A stretch of DNA of 64,000 nucleotides, taken from Sulfolobaceae archaeon (lineage in GTDB: Archaea; Thermoproteota; Thermoprotei_A; Sulfolobales; Sulfolobaceae). The stretch covers positions 1-64,000 of the forward strand of contig JAPNVD010000007.1 of the NCBI GenBank assembly GCA_026627305.1, written 5' to 3'. Each line of letters starts with the position of its first letter. Position 1 is the first letter of the stretch. A program made the translations under genes and the position numbers. Below, piece after piece: positions 25,511-34,971 of the stretch. The notes under the pieces are model-generated. The model worked only from the letters and a program-made list of their open reading frames with translations, made no database searches and was not told the origin of the DNA.

Positions 25511-26629
25511 AAGAATTTGCTTTATTTCGTCATCAGTGTATCCTAACCATTTCAACACTTCAACAGTGTGTTCCCCGAGCTTAGGTGCACCGTTCCTTAT
25601 CTTTAGCTCCTCCCTATTAACCTTACACGGAAACTTAACATAAGTAATGCCATCACTTAATTTTACTATAGAATCTTTACCAAAGGTCTCGAAAGATTGC
25701 TTTAACGTTAAGACCGGTGAGGCAGCCACTTCATGCTCTCTTAGGACTTTTAACCAATATTCTGTAGTTTGAGTTTTGAAGATCTCATTTAGCCTCTTTA
25801 CGATATAATCCTTATTCTTAAACCTTAAAGAGGAATTGTTAAACTTCGCTAGGTCTTCAGCGTTCACAGCCTTGCATAGCCTTGCATACATATCATCATT
25901 GAAGGCAGTAACGTAAATATATCCATCCTTAGTCTCAAATACTTGCCAAGGTACGAAAAACCTATGAGCAGAACCGGACCTTTTAGGTTCTATACCCAGG
26001 TTTAATAAGAAATAAGCATCCTCTAACGTTAAGTAGTGCTGCGTGTAGAGCATAGGAACATCTATAAGGCCACTTTTACCATCGTATAATGCATAGAGTA
26101 TCATTATAACAGCCATCATAGCAGTAGTTATATCAGCTATAGATGTAGCAAACTTAACAGGAGGTCTATTCTCTTCGCCCGTTAAATCCAATAAGCCACT
26201 CAAGGAAAGAATCGTAGCATCGTCAGCCGGTCCATCACTTAAAGGATTATCATAGCCAAAGCCTGAAATTGTAGCATATATAATATTAGGATTTATTTCA
26301 ATTACCTTTTCGAAATCATAACCTAGCCTCTTTAATATGGGGGGTCTGAAATTGGTTATAAGAACTTTAGCCCTCTTCACTAACTTATAAAAAGCCTCCC
26401 TCTGTTTCTCCTTTTTAAGATCTAGAACTACACTTTTCTTGTTTCTATTTACACTAGCAAAAAATAAGCTGACACCGTTAATCTCTGGCCCAACACTCCT
26501 TCTACCATCCCCTTTAGGGCTTTCAACCTTGATAACGTTAGCACCTAAATCAGCCAATATAGTTCCAGTCAAGGATGAAGCTAAGTTAGTTCCAGCCTCT
26601 ATTACCACAACATCCTTAAGAGAACTCAT
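25502..26629 (-). CDS. class III (CaiB/BaiF) CoA-transferase
   Basis: 375 residues, complete. The N-terminus LKDVVVIEAGTNLASSLTGTILADLGA and the following VIKVESPKGDGRR, then ITNFRPPILKRLGYDFE, are family hallmarks. The catalytic Asp is expected in the GPADDATILSLSGLLDLTG region. Moves CoA between acyl donors and acids; substrate unknown. Lies among other acyl-CoA genes in the window (acyl-CoA synthetase at 29297, MDR reductase at 31636), so it may serve organic acid metabolism. Confidence 0.85.
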   Translation of the reverse strand: MSSLKDVVVIEAGTNLASSLTGTILADLGANVIKVESPKGDGRRSVGPEINGVSLFFASVNRNKKSVVLDLKKEKQREAFYKLVKRAKVLITNFRPPILKRLGYDFEKVIEINPNIIYATISGFGYDNPLSDGPADDATILSLSGLLDLTGEENRPPVKFATSIADITTAMMAVIMILYALYDGKSGLIDVPMLYTQHYLTLEDAYFLLNLGIEPKRSGSAHRFFVPWQVFETKDGYIYVTAFNDDMYARLCKAVNAEDLAKFNNSSLRFKNKDYIVKRLNEIFKTQTTEYWLKVLREHEVAASPVLTLKQSFETFGKDSIVKLSDGITYVKFPCKVNREELKIRNGAPKLGEHTVEVLKWLGYTDDEIKQILSS

Positions 26630-26667
26630 TATATGAATCTACAAAAAGAAGAGGTAATAAGTCTTAA

Positions 26668-27249
26668 TTAAAGCTTTAAGGAACTCATAAACTCTGTGAT
26701 GATTTTTTCGATATATGAATACTGAGACCTCATAGGAGTATGCTTCATCCCCTTTATGATCTCTAGCCTAACGTTCCTCCCTAGACCGTTTAACCTCTCA
26801 TAAAGCGTTTTACTGTGCCATAAGGGAACTATCTCATCTGAATCCCCATGAATTATCAATACATTGTCTAGCTTATCTAGCATGTAGATTGGTGAAGTCT
26901 CTTTAAGTTCTTCCTCTGGTAACGCTCTTAATTCAAGGCAAAGCTTATGCTGAATGGTATCCTCACCAAATTTGCATAAATAATTCATCTGGTAAATCCT
27001 ATCAATTGGAGCCGATACGGCAATAACACATTTTATATTCATTATCTCAGCAGCCAAGAGTGCAGCGGTACCCCCCCTCGAATGTCCAGCTATGCAATCT
27101 ATCTCTTTACCTTTTAATATTTCTAAACCTTGCTTTATCTCTAAATCAAAAAAGGGGACTTGGACATTACCAAACTTCTTTAGAGGTTTTGAGAGCCATG
27201 AAACCTTTTCTGGCGAACTGTGCTTTCCATGAAGCACAAAAATCTCCAT
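26668..27249 (-). CDS. small alpha/beta hydrolase (dienelactone hydrolase/RBBP9-like)
   Basis: 193 residues. Nucleophile elbow GHSRGG gives Ser57. The acid is D136 or D138 (HGDSDEIVP) and the base His170 (KGMKHTP). Oxyanion strand VLHGKHSS at the N-terminus. Minimal lid, cytosolic. An esterase or thioesterase role is possible; the substrate is unknown. Confidence 0.8.
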   Translation of the reverse strand: MEIFVLHGKHSSPEKVSWLSKPLKKFGNVQVPFFDLEIKQGLEILKGKEIDCIAGHSRGGTAALLAAEIMNIKCVIAVSAPIDRIYQMNYLCKFGEDTIQHKLCLELRALPEEELKETSPIYMLDKLDNVLIIHGDSDEIVPLWHSKTLYERLNGLGRNVRLEIIKGMKHTPMRSQYSYIEKIITEFMSSLKL

Positions 27250-27298
27250 ACCTTATGTTTTTTGGTAAGAGTTATTAACTTCTTAGCAAAATATTCTA

Positions 27299-27361
27299 CT
27301 TGGACCAGAGGCCTCCCGCAAAAGCGGGAGATGCTATGAAAGGTCCTGGTTCCCCACGGCT
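27299..27361 (+). ncRNA. GC-rich structured RNA candidate
   Basis: Between divergent genes a short GC-rich island stands out from AT-rich flanks. A perfect 7-bp hairpin CTCCCGC/GCGGGAG (27313-27319, 27324-27330) has an AAAA loop. Around it GGACC (27302-27306) can pair with GGTCC (27342-27346), or GGACCAG with CTGGTTC, leaving an asymmetric internal loop. This layout recalls a single-hairpin H/ACA guide, but I see no ACA at the expected place. T-tracts at 27361-27364 and about 27375-27380 could end a plus-strand transcript. Strand is a guess. Confidence 0.5.
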
Positions 27362-27407
27362 TTTAACCGAAAAGATTTTTACATAAAGAAGAAAGATTAA
27401 AAATTAA

Positions 27408-28070
27408 ATGACATATTCAGAAGTTATAGAGAGACCTGCTAAAGAGCACTTCAGGTTCTACGCTGCATACTATTTGCCCGTATTTGCAGGAATAAGGGCT
27501 TATACCATTGACGAGCTAATAGAGGGGATAAATAAGGCTGATGGCTTATCAATATTTTACCATGTGTTTCACCCCATGTTCTCAAGCCATGTGGTTCCTG
27601 AAGACCTTCATAACGATTTTGCAGTATGGATAAAGAACGAGCTTCATCTAGATGAGCTAGCTTACAGAGTTTCAGACATTTCAGCAGAGGAGCCCCGTAC
27701 TGTAGAGGATGTAAGAAGAGACCTAATTAATATATTAAGTAAGGAAAGTTATGATGTAAAAGCTAAAAGGCCATTTAACTTCATGACCTGTAAGCCTGTA
27801 GTCTATGATTTAGGAAAGGAAGCGAGCAATTTTGCTGAACTATTAGACCAAATAGCCTCCATAACTTTTAGGTCTATAGCCTATCATTTTGTTTTCAAGA
27901 GAGTTATGGGCTATGCACCTAAGAATGATTTCTCGTTATGGATAGAGAGAAACTATAGCGAATTTTCAGATATCAGTAAAAAGCTTTCGCTATTAGACCC
28001 ACAAACCTATACAGAGGAAGAAAAGCTAAGGGAAGATCTACTAACGATATTAAAGGAGGTGTTCAAATGA
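27408..28070 (+). CDS. DUF5752-family protein of the TreT operon
   Basis: 220 residues, soluble, largely helical, without recognisable catalytic motifs. Two similar halves seem present: each begins with a FRFYAAYY- or FKRVMGYAP-like segment and a DFAVWIKNELHLDELA / DFSLWIERNYSEFSDIS strand-helix. This internal duplication and the position directly before treT match the family found beside trehalose synthases in archaea. Overlaps the treT ATG by 4 nt. It may assist or regulate TreT (inference). Confidence 0.7.
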   Translation: MTYSEVIERPAKEHFRFYAAYYLPVFAGIRAYTIDELIEGINKADGLSIFYHVFHPMFSSHVVPEDLHNDFAVWIKNELHLDELAYRVSDISAEEPRTVEDVRRDLINILSKESYDVKAKRPFNFMTCKPVVYDLGKEASNFAELLDQIASITFRSIAYHFVFKRVMGYAPKNDFSLWIERNYSEFSDISKKLSLLDPQTYTEEEKLREDLLTILKEVFK

Positions 28071-29287
28071 TGTTAGAAAAATACGCACAGATAATAGGTG
28101 AAGATGAGTTAGATAGTATAATAAAAATAGCAGAGAAGCTAAAAGGATTGTCGATTTTACACGTGAATTCCACCCCTGCAGGGGGAGGAGTTGCAGAGAT
28201 ATTAAGCAAATTAGTACCACTTATGAACGAGTTAGGAATAAAGACACATTGGAAAGTCATAAGGGGCGATCAAGCCTTCTTTAACGTTACTAAATCTTTT
28301 CATAACCTACTCCAGAACGGAAAGGGTCAATTACCTGAAGGGGCCTTTGAGACATATAAGAAATGGCAGGAGATCAATGGCAATGAGTTAGACTTAGATT
28401 ATGATATAGTCTTCATCCATGATCCACAACCAGCAGGACTTATTGAATTTAGGAAAAAGGCTGGTTCGAAGTGGATATGGAGATGCCATATAGATATCTC
28501 TAACCCTCATGAACAAGTATGGAACTTTCTGAAAGGTTATATTAGTAAATATGATTCTATGATAATATCGTCTCCAGTATTCGGTAGAAGCGACCTTAAC
28601 ATACCACAATTCGTTATTCCGCCCTCTATTGACCCTCTAAGCGTAAAGAATAGGGATATTCCAGATATTACAGTTTATAGGATATTAAATAAATTTGATG
28701 TAGACCCAGATAGACCCATAATTACACAGATATCTAGATTTGATAGATTTAAAGATCCAGTAGGCGTTATTCAAACTTATAAGCTAGTTAAAAGACATGT
28801 CGATGTTCAGTTAGTATATCTAGGAAGTCCAGCGAGTGATGACCCAGAAGGCGAAATAGTGTATAAAGAAACTGTAGAGGCTGCAGGAAATGATAAAGAC
28901 ATAAAGCTACTCATGTTACCTCCAAATAGCGATCTAGAAGTTAACGTATTTCAGAGGTCTGCTTCTGTGGTGCTTCAGAAATCAATAAAGGAAGGGTTTG
29001 GCTTGACTGTGAGTGAAGCTTTATGGAAGAGAAGACCAGTGATAGGCGGGAATACTGGAGGGATACCACTTCAAATAATACCTGGAATAACTGGATACCT
29101 AGTAGACACTGTTGAAGAGGCAGCCCATTATACCCTCTTCTTACTAAGACACAAAGAGATAGCTGACAGATTAGGTAAAAACGGTCGTGAGCATGTGAGA
29201 AATAATTTCCTAATTACAAGGGAATTAAGGGATTACCTAATGGCAGCATACCTTACATTATATCCTAGCTCAAATATATTAAGTTAA
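28067..29287 (+). CDS. treT: trehalose glycosyltransferring synthase TreT
   Basis: 406 residues, GT4-type retaining glycosyltransferase. The N-terminus LSILHVNSTPAGGGVAEIL and the AEILSKLVPLMNELGIKTHW block are characteristic of TreT, which makes trehalose from NDP-glucose and glucose. The donor site shows EGFGLTVSEALWKRRPVIGG (E-x7-E) and IPPSID before it. Start ATG 28067 (or the adjacent ATG 28070) follows a strong SD AAAGGAGGTG. Coupled to the DUF5752 gene. Provides a compatible solute in thermoacidophiles; a GH15 trehalase candidate lies at 33161. Confidence 0.85.
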   Translation: MMLEKYAQIIGEDELDSIIKIAEKLKGLSILHVNSTPAGGGVAEILSKLVPLMNELGIKTHWKVIRGDQAFFNVTKSFHNLLQNGKGQLPEGAFETYKKWQEINGNELDLDYDIVFIHDPQPAGLIEFRKKAGSKWIWRCHIDISNPHEQVWNFLKGYISKYDSMIISSPVFGRSDLNIPQFVIPPSIDPLSVKNRDIPDITVYRILNKFDVDPDRPIITQISRFDRFKDPVGVIQTYKLVKRHVDVQLVYLGSPASDDPEGEIVYKETVEAAGNDKDIKLLMLPPNSDLEVNVFQRSASVVLQKSIKEGFGLTVSEALWKRRPVIGGNTGGIPLQIIPGITGYLVDTVEEAAHYTLFLLRHKEIADRLGKNGREHVRNNFLITRELRDYLMAAYLTLYPSSNILS

Positions 29288-29296
29288 AAAAAGGAT

Positions 29297-31012
29297 CTAC
29301 GTAAAGAAGTACTCATATTCTCCTTTTTCTCCTTTCTTTCTCCTCTCTTCTTCCTGTTGCCTCAGTACGTTCCTCCTTATCTTTCCGCTTATAGTTTTGG
29401 GCAGCTCAGGTACAAACTCTATAATCCTTGGGACTTTAAAGCTAGGTAATAGCTTCTTTACATGCTCTCTAATATCCCTAGCTAAATCCTCACTTGGCTT
29501 ATATCCAGGCTTAAGCACTATAAACGCCTTAACTACCTGCCACCTCCTAGGATCTGGGCTACCAACAACAGCAGCCTCAGCTACCGCAGGGTGCTCTAAT
29601 AGAGCGCTTTCAACCTCAAAAGGACCAACCCTGTAGTCTGAGGTCTTTATGACATCGTCTGCCCTGCTGACGAAATAGAACTTCCCGTTCTCGTCAAAAT
29701 AGGCCTTATCACCCGTTAAATAATAATTACCTATAAATGCCTCTTTATTTTTATTTTCATCGGAATAACCCTGGAATAAACCTATAGCCCTCCATTTGGA
29801 AAGCCTTACAGCTATATGACCAATCTCGTAAGGTTTCGTTATCTCGTTAAAGTTATCATCTAATAAAACTATATCGTATAGAGGAGATGGTCTGCCCATT
29901 GAACCTGGAGTTACATCGTCCCATGGCATATTACCTACCATAGCTGTGGTTTCAGTTTGACCATAGAAGTCCCTAATCGTGAGCCCAAACGCCTCTTTCC
30001 ACGCCTTTATCACCTCAGGATTTAGAGGTTCTCCGGCACTTACAACCTGCTCTAACTTAGGGAACTTGAACTTCTTTAAATCCAATATTATAAATCCCCT
30101 CCATGCAGTTGGAGGTGCACAGAAGCTGTTTACCTCATATTCAGCTACCAGATTCAGATATCTCTCATAATCTAACCTCTTATAGTTTATACCTAAAACA
30201 GTAGCACCTACAATGAAAGGTGAAAATATCGAACTCCATGCAAACTTAGCCCAGCCCGGAGCACTTAGGTTCAAATGCACATAACTAGATTTTACTCCTA
30301 TAATAGAAGCGGTTGAGAAGTGACCAAATGGATAGCTGACCATCGTGTGCCTGACCCTCTTTGGCATTCCAGTGGTTCCAGAAGTGAAATAGTAGAGAAC
30401 TTCATCTTTTGGCGAGGTCTCAGCGGGTTCTGCCTTATCGCTTTCCTTATCTACCTCATCATAGCTAATCCATCCCTCCCTCTTTCCATCTACCAAAAGC
30501 TTAACATTAGGCTTAAGACCTCCTAAGGCTTCATCAATCCTGCTGGCAGTTTCATAGTCTGCAATTATCGCTTTGGGCTTCAGGTCACCGAACCTGTACT
30601 TAAATTCGTAAGTAGTTAGATTAATTGCACTAGGGACTATTATAAAACCTCCCTTGTATCCGCTCAAAAACGCAAACCAGTGCTGAGGTATAACGGGAGT
30701 AGCCAAATATACAGGATCACCCTTATTAACACCATGAGATCTGAGGAAGTTAACTAACTTGTTCGTCTCCCTTACCACTTCATCATACTTTATCCTCTGT
30801 TCCTCTCTCTTATCCATATCATACCAAATTATAGCATCTTTCCTACTACCCTCATATAGCTTCTCAAAGATATCTGAAAACCAATTGAATTTCTCAGGGA
30901 AGGTAATTTTGTTCAGCTCTTTAAGGACTGATATTACCCTCTCTTTGTCCCCACTATCTTGAGCACTCTTAAAATCGGAGTAAATTGAAAGAAGGGATTG
31001 AGACGAGGACAT
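29297..31012 (-). CDS. AMP-forming acyl-CoA synthetase (medium-chain type)
   Basis: 571 residues, ANL superfamily. P-loop YFTSGTTGMPK, then FYGQTET (A5), YLTGDKAYFDENGKFYF (A7) and VSRADDVIKTSDYRVGPFEVE (A8). The catalytic Lys is in KTISGKIRR near the C-terminus. These motifs fit acetyl/medium-chain acyl-CoA synthetases of the ACSM group. Activates a carboxylate in the cytosol. Its convergent partner is treT (9-nt gap). The last 15 residues are charged (QEEERRKKGEKGEYEY). Confidence 0.85.
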   Translation of the reverse strand: MSSSQSLLSIYSDFKSAQDSGDKERVISVLKELNKITFPEKFNWFSDIFEKLYEGSRKDAIIWYDMDKREEQRIKYDEVVRETNKLVNFLRSHGVNKGDPVYLATPVIPQHWFAFLSGYKGGFIIVPSAINLTTYEFKYRFGDLKPKAIIADYETASRIDEALGGLKPNVKLLVDGKREGWISYDEVDKESDKAEPAETSPKDEVLYYFTSGTTGMPKRVRHTMVSYPFGHFSTASIIGVKSSYVHLNLSAPGWAKFAWSSIFSPFIVGATVLGINYKRLDYERYLNLVAEYEVNSFCAPPTAWRGFIILDLKKFKFPKLEQVVSAGEPLNPEVIKAWKEAFGLTIRDFYGQTETTAMVGNMPWDDVTPGSMGRPSPLYDIVLLDDNFNEITKPYEIGHIAVRLSKWRAIGLFQGYSDENKNKEAFIGNYYLTGDKAYFDENGKFYFVSRADDVIKTSDYRVGPFEVESALLEHPAVAEAAVVGSPDPRRWQVVKAFIVLKPGYKPSEDLARDIREHVKKLLPSFKVPRIIEFVPELPKTISGKIRRNVLRQQEEERRKKGEKGEYEYFFT

Positions 31013-31143
31013 AGCCTTTCGCTATTTCTATTAACCTTGATGAATTTAAATACCAATTTCTAACTTGAAATACAAATTTTTATATAATAAGGTTTTTACT
31101 AATGTATCATTACAAATAAGCAGTATAGAATTTAAACTGAATA

Positions 31144-31614
31144 TCATACATCTCTAACGGTTGATGAAACAGTAATATTTTTATAAACATAAGTGTCCAG
31201 ACTAGATAATATTTGAACCTTGAAATAAACCGTGATATTAACATTCCTCCCAATTAACGCTGGACTGTCTAAAAGGCTCATCATAGAAGGGCTTAGCGTA
31301 ATGTTAACAGTACTAACTGTGGTAAGACCACCGAAATTAAAAAATGAAGCGGGGGGAGAGACCTTCATGCTTTTGTTCATTATCCTTACGGCGACTACGT
31401 AGAATGTATAATGAGCACCTAGAGCAAGAGGAGTTGTCGCCACTATCTGCAAATTTAAGGTACTTGAGTAGATCTCCCCATTTATTATTCTTACAGTAGG
31501 TGTCTGTACATAAGGTAAGATATAGCTGGCAAGAATTAAGCCCACAACTAGAGCGATTAGCAAAAAGGGTAAAAACATATAACGCCAATCCATATCAGTA
31601 TCAAGTGAAGTCAT
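31144..31614 (-). CDS. hypothetical membrane-anchored extracellular protein
   Basis: 156 residues: one N-terminal TM helix (about 13-34), then a Ser/Thr/Asn-rich beta domain outside the cell with several N-glycosylation sequons (NKS, NIT, NIT). No family recognised. The beta pattern resembles accessory sensors or pilin-like domains but lacks a class III signal site I can identify. Lies alone between two metabolic genes. Confidence 0.6.
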   Translation of the reverse strand: MTSLDTDMDWRYMFLPFLLIALVVGLILASYILPYVQTPTVRIINGEIYSSTLNLQIVATTPLALGAHYTFYVVAVRIMNKSMKVSPPASFFNFGGLTTVSTVNITLSPSMMSLLDSPALIGRNVNITVYFKVQILSSLDTYVYKNITVSSTVRDV

Positions 31615-31635
31615 GATATAAAAATACTTTCATAA

Positions 31636-32679
31636 CTAATCCACACTTAAAACGATCTTGCCGAACTTCTCATTGGATTCAAACCTTTCGTGAGCTCTCC
31701 TAGCTTCCTCAAGTTTGATAACACTATCAATTATCGGCTTAATACCTCCCCTTATTACCTCCCTTAATGCCTCTACCATATCGTTTCTAGTACCCATAGC
31801 AGAACCAACGATGCTTACGTGCTTTAGGTATATACTCCTCAAAGTAAACGAAACAGTATCATCATCAGTACCCCAGAAGCCTAGCACTATTACCTTACCC
31901 CTCTTCTTAGCTATTCTAATAGATTTATTAATAGTTAAAGGACCTATAGTATCTAATACTATGTCAGCCCCTAGGCCATTTGTATATTCTAAAACCTTCT
32001 TCTCCACATCATCTTCCTTATAGTTTATAACATAGTCAGCCCCCATCTCCTTCAACTTCCTAGCCTTATCATCATTGCTTGTAGCAGTTATTACTGTAGC
32101 CCCAAAAAGTTTAGCTATCTGAATTGCAAATGTTCCTACTCCTCCACTACCTCCCCATATGAACACAGTATCGCCTTCTTTTATGCTAACCCTCTTAGTT
32201 AAAGCATGCCAGGCTGTAATTAGTGCCAACTGAATAGTAGAAGCCTGATAGTAATCTAGGTTTTTAGGCATTGGATAGACGTTCTTTGCAGGAACTACTA
32301 CATACTCAGCATAACTACCACTTAAATCCCTACCAACAACACCTAAGTTATCACATAGGTTTTCATAACCGTTTTTACACCAATAGCATTTACCATCATA
32401 AAGTATTGGGTAGCCAATAACTCTCTCACCTTCAGCTAGATCCTTAACATTTCTCCCAACCTTTTCAATAACACCAGCAAGATCTGCCCCTAGAATATGA
32501 GGAAATCTCTTGATAAGAAACTTGTATGCCCCTCTCCTAGTAATAATATCTAAGTTGTTAACTGAAGAAGCCTTAACCCTAACCAGCACATGATCATCTG
32601 AAGGTAATTTGGGGTCTTCCACTTCACCAAACTTTAAAACATCAGGAGGGCCATATCTATCAATATAAACCGCTCTCAT
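31636..32679 (-). CDS. MDR-superfamily oxidoreductase, catalytic zinc ligands altered
   Basis: 347 residues of the medium-chain dehydrogenase/reductase family. Nucleotide-binding motif GGSGGVGTFAIQ (about 170-181). The structural-zinc lobe is only partly retained (GKCYWCKNGYENLCDN, three Cys). At the catalytic site the usual Cys is Asn (SSVNNLDIITRRG) and the GHE motif is GADLAG, so the catalytic zinc is probably absent. It is thus more like a quinone oxidoreductase or enoyl-CoA reductase than an alcohol dehydrogenase. Substrate unknown; nearby acyl-CoA genes favour an acyl-CoA reduction (inference). Confidence 0.8.
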   Translation of the reverse strand: MRAVYIDRYGPPDVLKFGEVEDPKLPSDDHVLVRVKASSVNNLDIITRRGAYKFLIKRFPHILGADLAGVIEKVGRNVKDLAEGERVIGYPILYDGKCYWCKNGYENLCDNLGVVGRDLSGSYAEYVVVPAKNVYPMPKNLDYYQASTIQLALITAWHALTKRVSIKEGDTVFIWGGSGGVGTFAIQIAKLFGATVITATSNDDKARKLKEMGADYVINYKEDDVEKKVLEYTNGLGADIVLDTIGPLTINKSIRIAKKRGKVIVLGFWGTDDDTVSFTLRSIYLKHVSIVGSAMGTRNDMVEALREVIRGGIKPIIDSVIKLEEARRAHERFESNEKFGKIVLSVD

Positions 32680-32736
32680 GACATAAAGAAAACAATAAAA
32701 AACAATAATAAAAAATTAATTTATCTATCACTTTAT

Positions 32737-33102
32737 TCACATGTTCCTCATTAACTTATCCGAAGTAGCTTTGTCTAACATACTCATAACTCTGGATACT
32801 ATTTGAGAATCCCTATTAGCTAGATCCTTAGGGAGTTGGGATACTGCCTTACTCCTTAAAGTCAAGGCCGCTTTGACTACGTTATCTGGAAAAGTGGCTA
32901 TAATTGACATAGTGGTTTTACACCAATTTATGTACTCCTCATCTGTAGCCTTTTCCGCTAACGTACGTATAACGCTAGTTAAGGCATTTAAAGCATCTTG
33001 CTCTTTCATCTGGAATAGCATCTGCAGAACGCTGGAGATAACTTGCCTTCTCTGATCCTCTGGCATTTTAGCTACGGCTATGGGGTCTAAAGAGGTACTC
33101 AT
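32737..33102 (-). CDS. conserved-looking small helical protein
   Basis: 121 residues from ATG 33102. The longer frame from 33180 adds 26 hydrophobic, low-quality residues and overlaps the GH15 stop, while TATA-like sequence (about 33119-33137) lies just before 33102. Entirely helical, soluble, Met/Ala/Leu rich, no Cys cluster or known motif. I do not recognise it. Confidence 0.6.
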   Translation of the reverse strand: MSTSLDPIAVAKMPEDQRRQVISSVLQMLFQMKEQDALNALTSVIRTLAEKATDEEYINWCKTTMSIIATFPDNVVKAALTLRSKAVSQLPKDLANRDSQIVSRVMSMLDKATSDKLMRNM

Positions 33103-33160
33103 AAATAATAATATAATGCTATAAAATATATATTGTTTTGTATTATCAAACAATAAAAAA

Positions 33161-34906
33161 TTATTTACTAGAATTAGCACTAATATCGCTTATTAGAGAT
33201 ATGACCTGAGCATGAACAAAAGCCTGGGGAAAGTTTCCTGTAAACTCTTCGTTCTCCACATCATAATGTTCACCCAATAAGCCCAGGTCTCCTGAGACCC
33301 TATCTAGCTCTTCGAGTATTTTAATAGCCTCATCAGCCCTCCCTAACCTTACATAAACCCTACCTAACCATAGAGAAGTTAAGAGAAACGGATGTTTAGC
33401 CTCTCCCATGAAGTCAGAAAGATACCTCTTCACAAATAAACCGCTCTTGAGCTCGCCCTCTATCTTCTTTAAGGTCTTTAAGAAAACTTCATCTCTAACG
33501 TCAATAAACCCGTATAGTGGCAAAGATAAGAGAGCAGAATCCACTTCTTCACTCCCAGCATAACGAGTTAGATAGCCCTCTTTCGAAACACAGTTAGAAA
33601 ATATCCAATCCCTCAACTCCCGCCTACTGTCCTCCCATATGTCTTCCTCTCCTATCTCTTTCATAAGATCACCAGCCCTCTTCATCGCTATCCACATCAT
33701 AGCCTTTGAGTGTGTATAGTGCCTAGATACTCCTCTCTCCTCCCATATGCTCGCATCTTTAAGCCTCCAGTTCTCAGCCTCCCAATTAGCTATATATTCT
33801 ATCTTTGGCATAACCTCCTTTATGAACTCCTTATCGTGAGTTATTTCATAGTATTTCCATAGGGCTGACATAAAGAAACCCTCTACGTCTAGCTGTATTT
33901 GTTCAGATGCCTGGTTACCAACCCTAACAGGCTTAGAGCCTTTATAGCCTGATAGCCACCTTATCTCCTTTTCAGGAGGAGGATCTCCACCATCTATGGT
34001 ATATAGAGGGTGTAAAAACGGTTTAGAAGAGAAATTGATTAAACCCAACAAGAAGTTTAAGATCCTCCTGGCATTGATCACATCACCCGCATCCATAAGT
34101 CCCTCTGCTATTATCGAGGAGTCCCTAATCCAAGCATACCTGTAGTCCCAATTCCTCTTTCCACCTATAATCTCTGGCAAAGAAGTGGCGGGAGATGCCA
34201 CAGGAGCGGAAGTCGGAGAGTATATAGTTCCCAAAAGGATACCATAAGAGGACTTCAGGAGCTTCTTAAACCTCGTGTTTACCTTATCAACTCTCTTCTC
34301 CTTCTCCTTCCAATAGGCTACAGTGTTTTCAAAAGCCTTCTTAACGTTTAGCCTCAAGCTTTCTGCCTTATAGCTGAAGAGACCATGCTTGAAGTTCTTA
34401 TAGTAGACCAAGTAGATGTAATTAACTCCAGCCTGCATCACTATAGAATTGTCTTCACCCCTCTTCCCCTCTGTGTAGACTAAAGCTAAACAGTCGTCAT
34501 TTACAGGGTTGAGGTATTGCAAAGCAGACCTATGGTAGATAACTATAGGTCTGTAGAGCCCATATTCGAACGTTGGCTTAGCTATAACCCTCACTTCAAC
34601 ATCGCTCTCTATTTTAGCCAATAGAGCGCTCTCACCTATAGGGATCAAATAGGTTACCTTAACAGTCTTTCCAGACCTTAAGGAAAGCCTTAAAGTTAAG
34701 ACGTTCATAACATCGTAGCTCATCTCGCCCTTAACCACCTCATCATTAGGGAGTATTTTAAGCTCACCACCGTATTCTTCATCTAAGATTTTGGCAAAAA
34801 CTGGAGAGGAGTCATATCTAGGCATAGGTAGCCATACTACCTCCCCTAGACTGCTTATTAAAGCCCCTGTAAGCTGATTCGATATATAACCATAACTCTT
34901 TACCAT
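33161..34906 (-). CDS. GH15 glucoamylase or trehalase
   Basis: 581 residues from ATG 34906 (a GTG at 34912 is possible). N-terminal beta-sandwich domain (1-200) and a catalytic (alpha/alpha)6 barrel. Family motifs include NWDYRYAWIRDSSIIAEGL (about 255), ESIWEERGVSRHYTHSKAMMW-like (general acid Glu near 410-415) and FPQAFVHAQVISL near the end. Sulfolobus GH15 members include both glucoamylases and acid trehalases, which sequence alone does not separate. The nearby treT gene favours trehalose turnover. Cytosolic: no signal peptide. Confidence 0.8.
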   Translation of the reverse strand: MVKSYGYISNQLTGALISSLGEVVWLPMPRYDSSPVFAKILDEEYGGELKILPNDEVVKGEMSYDVMNVLTLRLSLRSGKTVKVTYLIPIGESALLAKIESDVEVRVIAKPTFEYGLYRPIVIYHRSALQYLNPVNDDCLALVYTEGKRGEDNSIVMQAGVNYIYLVYYKNFKHGLFSYKAESLRLNVKKAFENTVAYWKEKEKRVDKVNTRFKKLLKSSYGILLGTIYSPTSAPVASPATSLPEIIGGKRNWDYRYAWIRDSSIIAEGLMDAGDVINARRILNFLLGLINFSSKPFLHPLYTIDGGDPPPEKEIRWLSGYKGSKPVRVGNQASEQIQLDVEGFFMSALWKYYEITHDKEFIKEVMPKIEYIANWEAENWRLKDASIWEERGVSRHYTHSKAMMWIAMKRAGDLMKEIGEEDIWEDSRRELRDWIFSNCVSKEGYLTRYAGSEEVDSALLSLPLYGFIDVRDEVFLKTLKKIEGELKSGLFVKRYLSDFMGEAKHPFLLTSLWLGRVYVRLGRADEAIKILEELDRVSGDLGLLGEHYDVENEEFTGNFPQAFVHAQVISLISDISANSSK

Positions 34907-34971
34907 AAACACAGGTTATCTCAAAAGGATTAAAAATAAATCGCTTAAAGAGGGGAGAGAGATCTTATCAA

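Noticed and set aside
31337-31588. 83-codon minus-strand frame inside the 31144-31614 gene
   Set aside because: It is a shifted frame of the same strand with no start signal or domain; the 156-residue frame has a TM helix and sequons.
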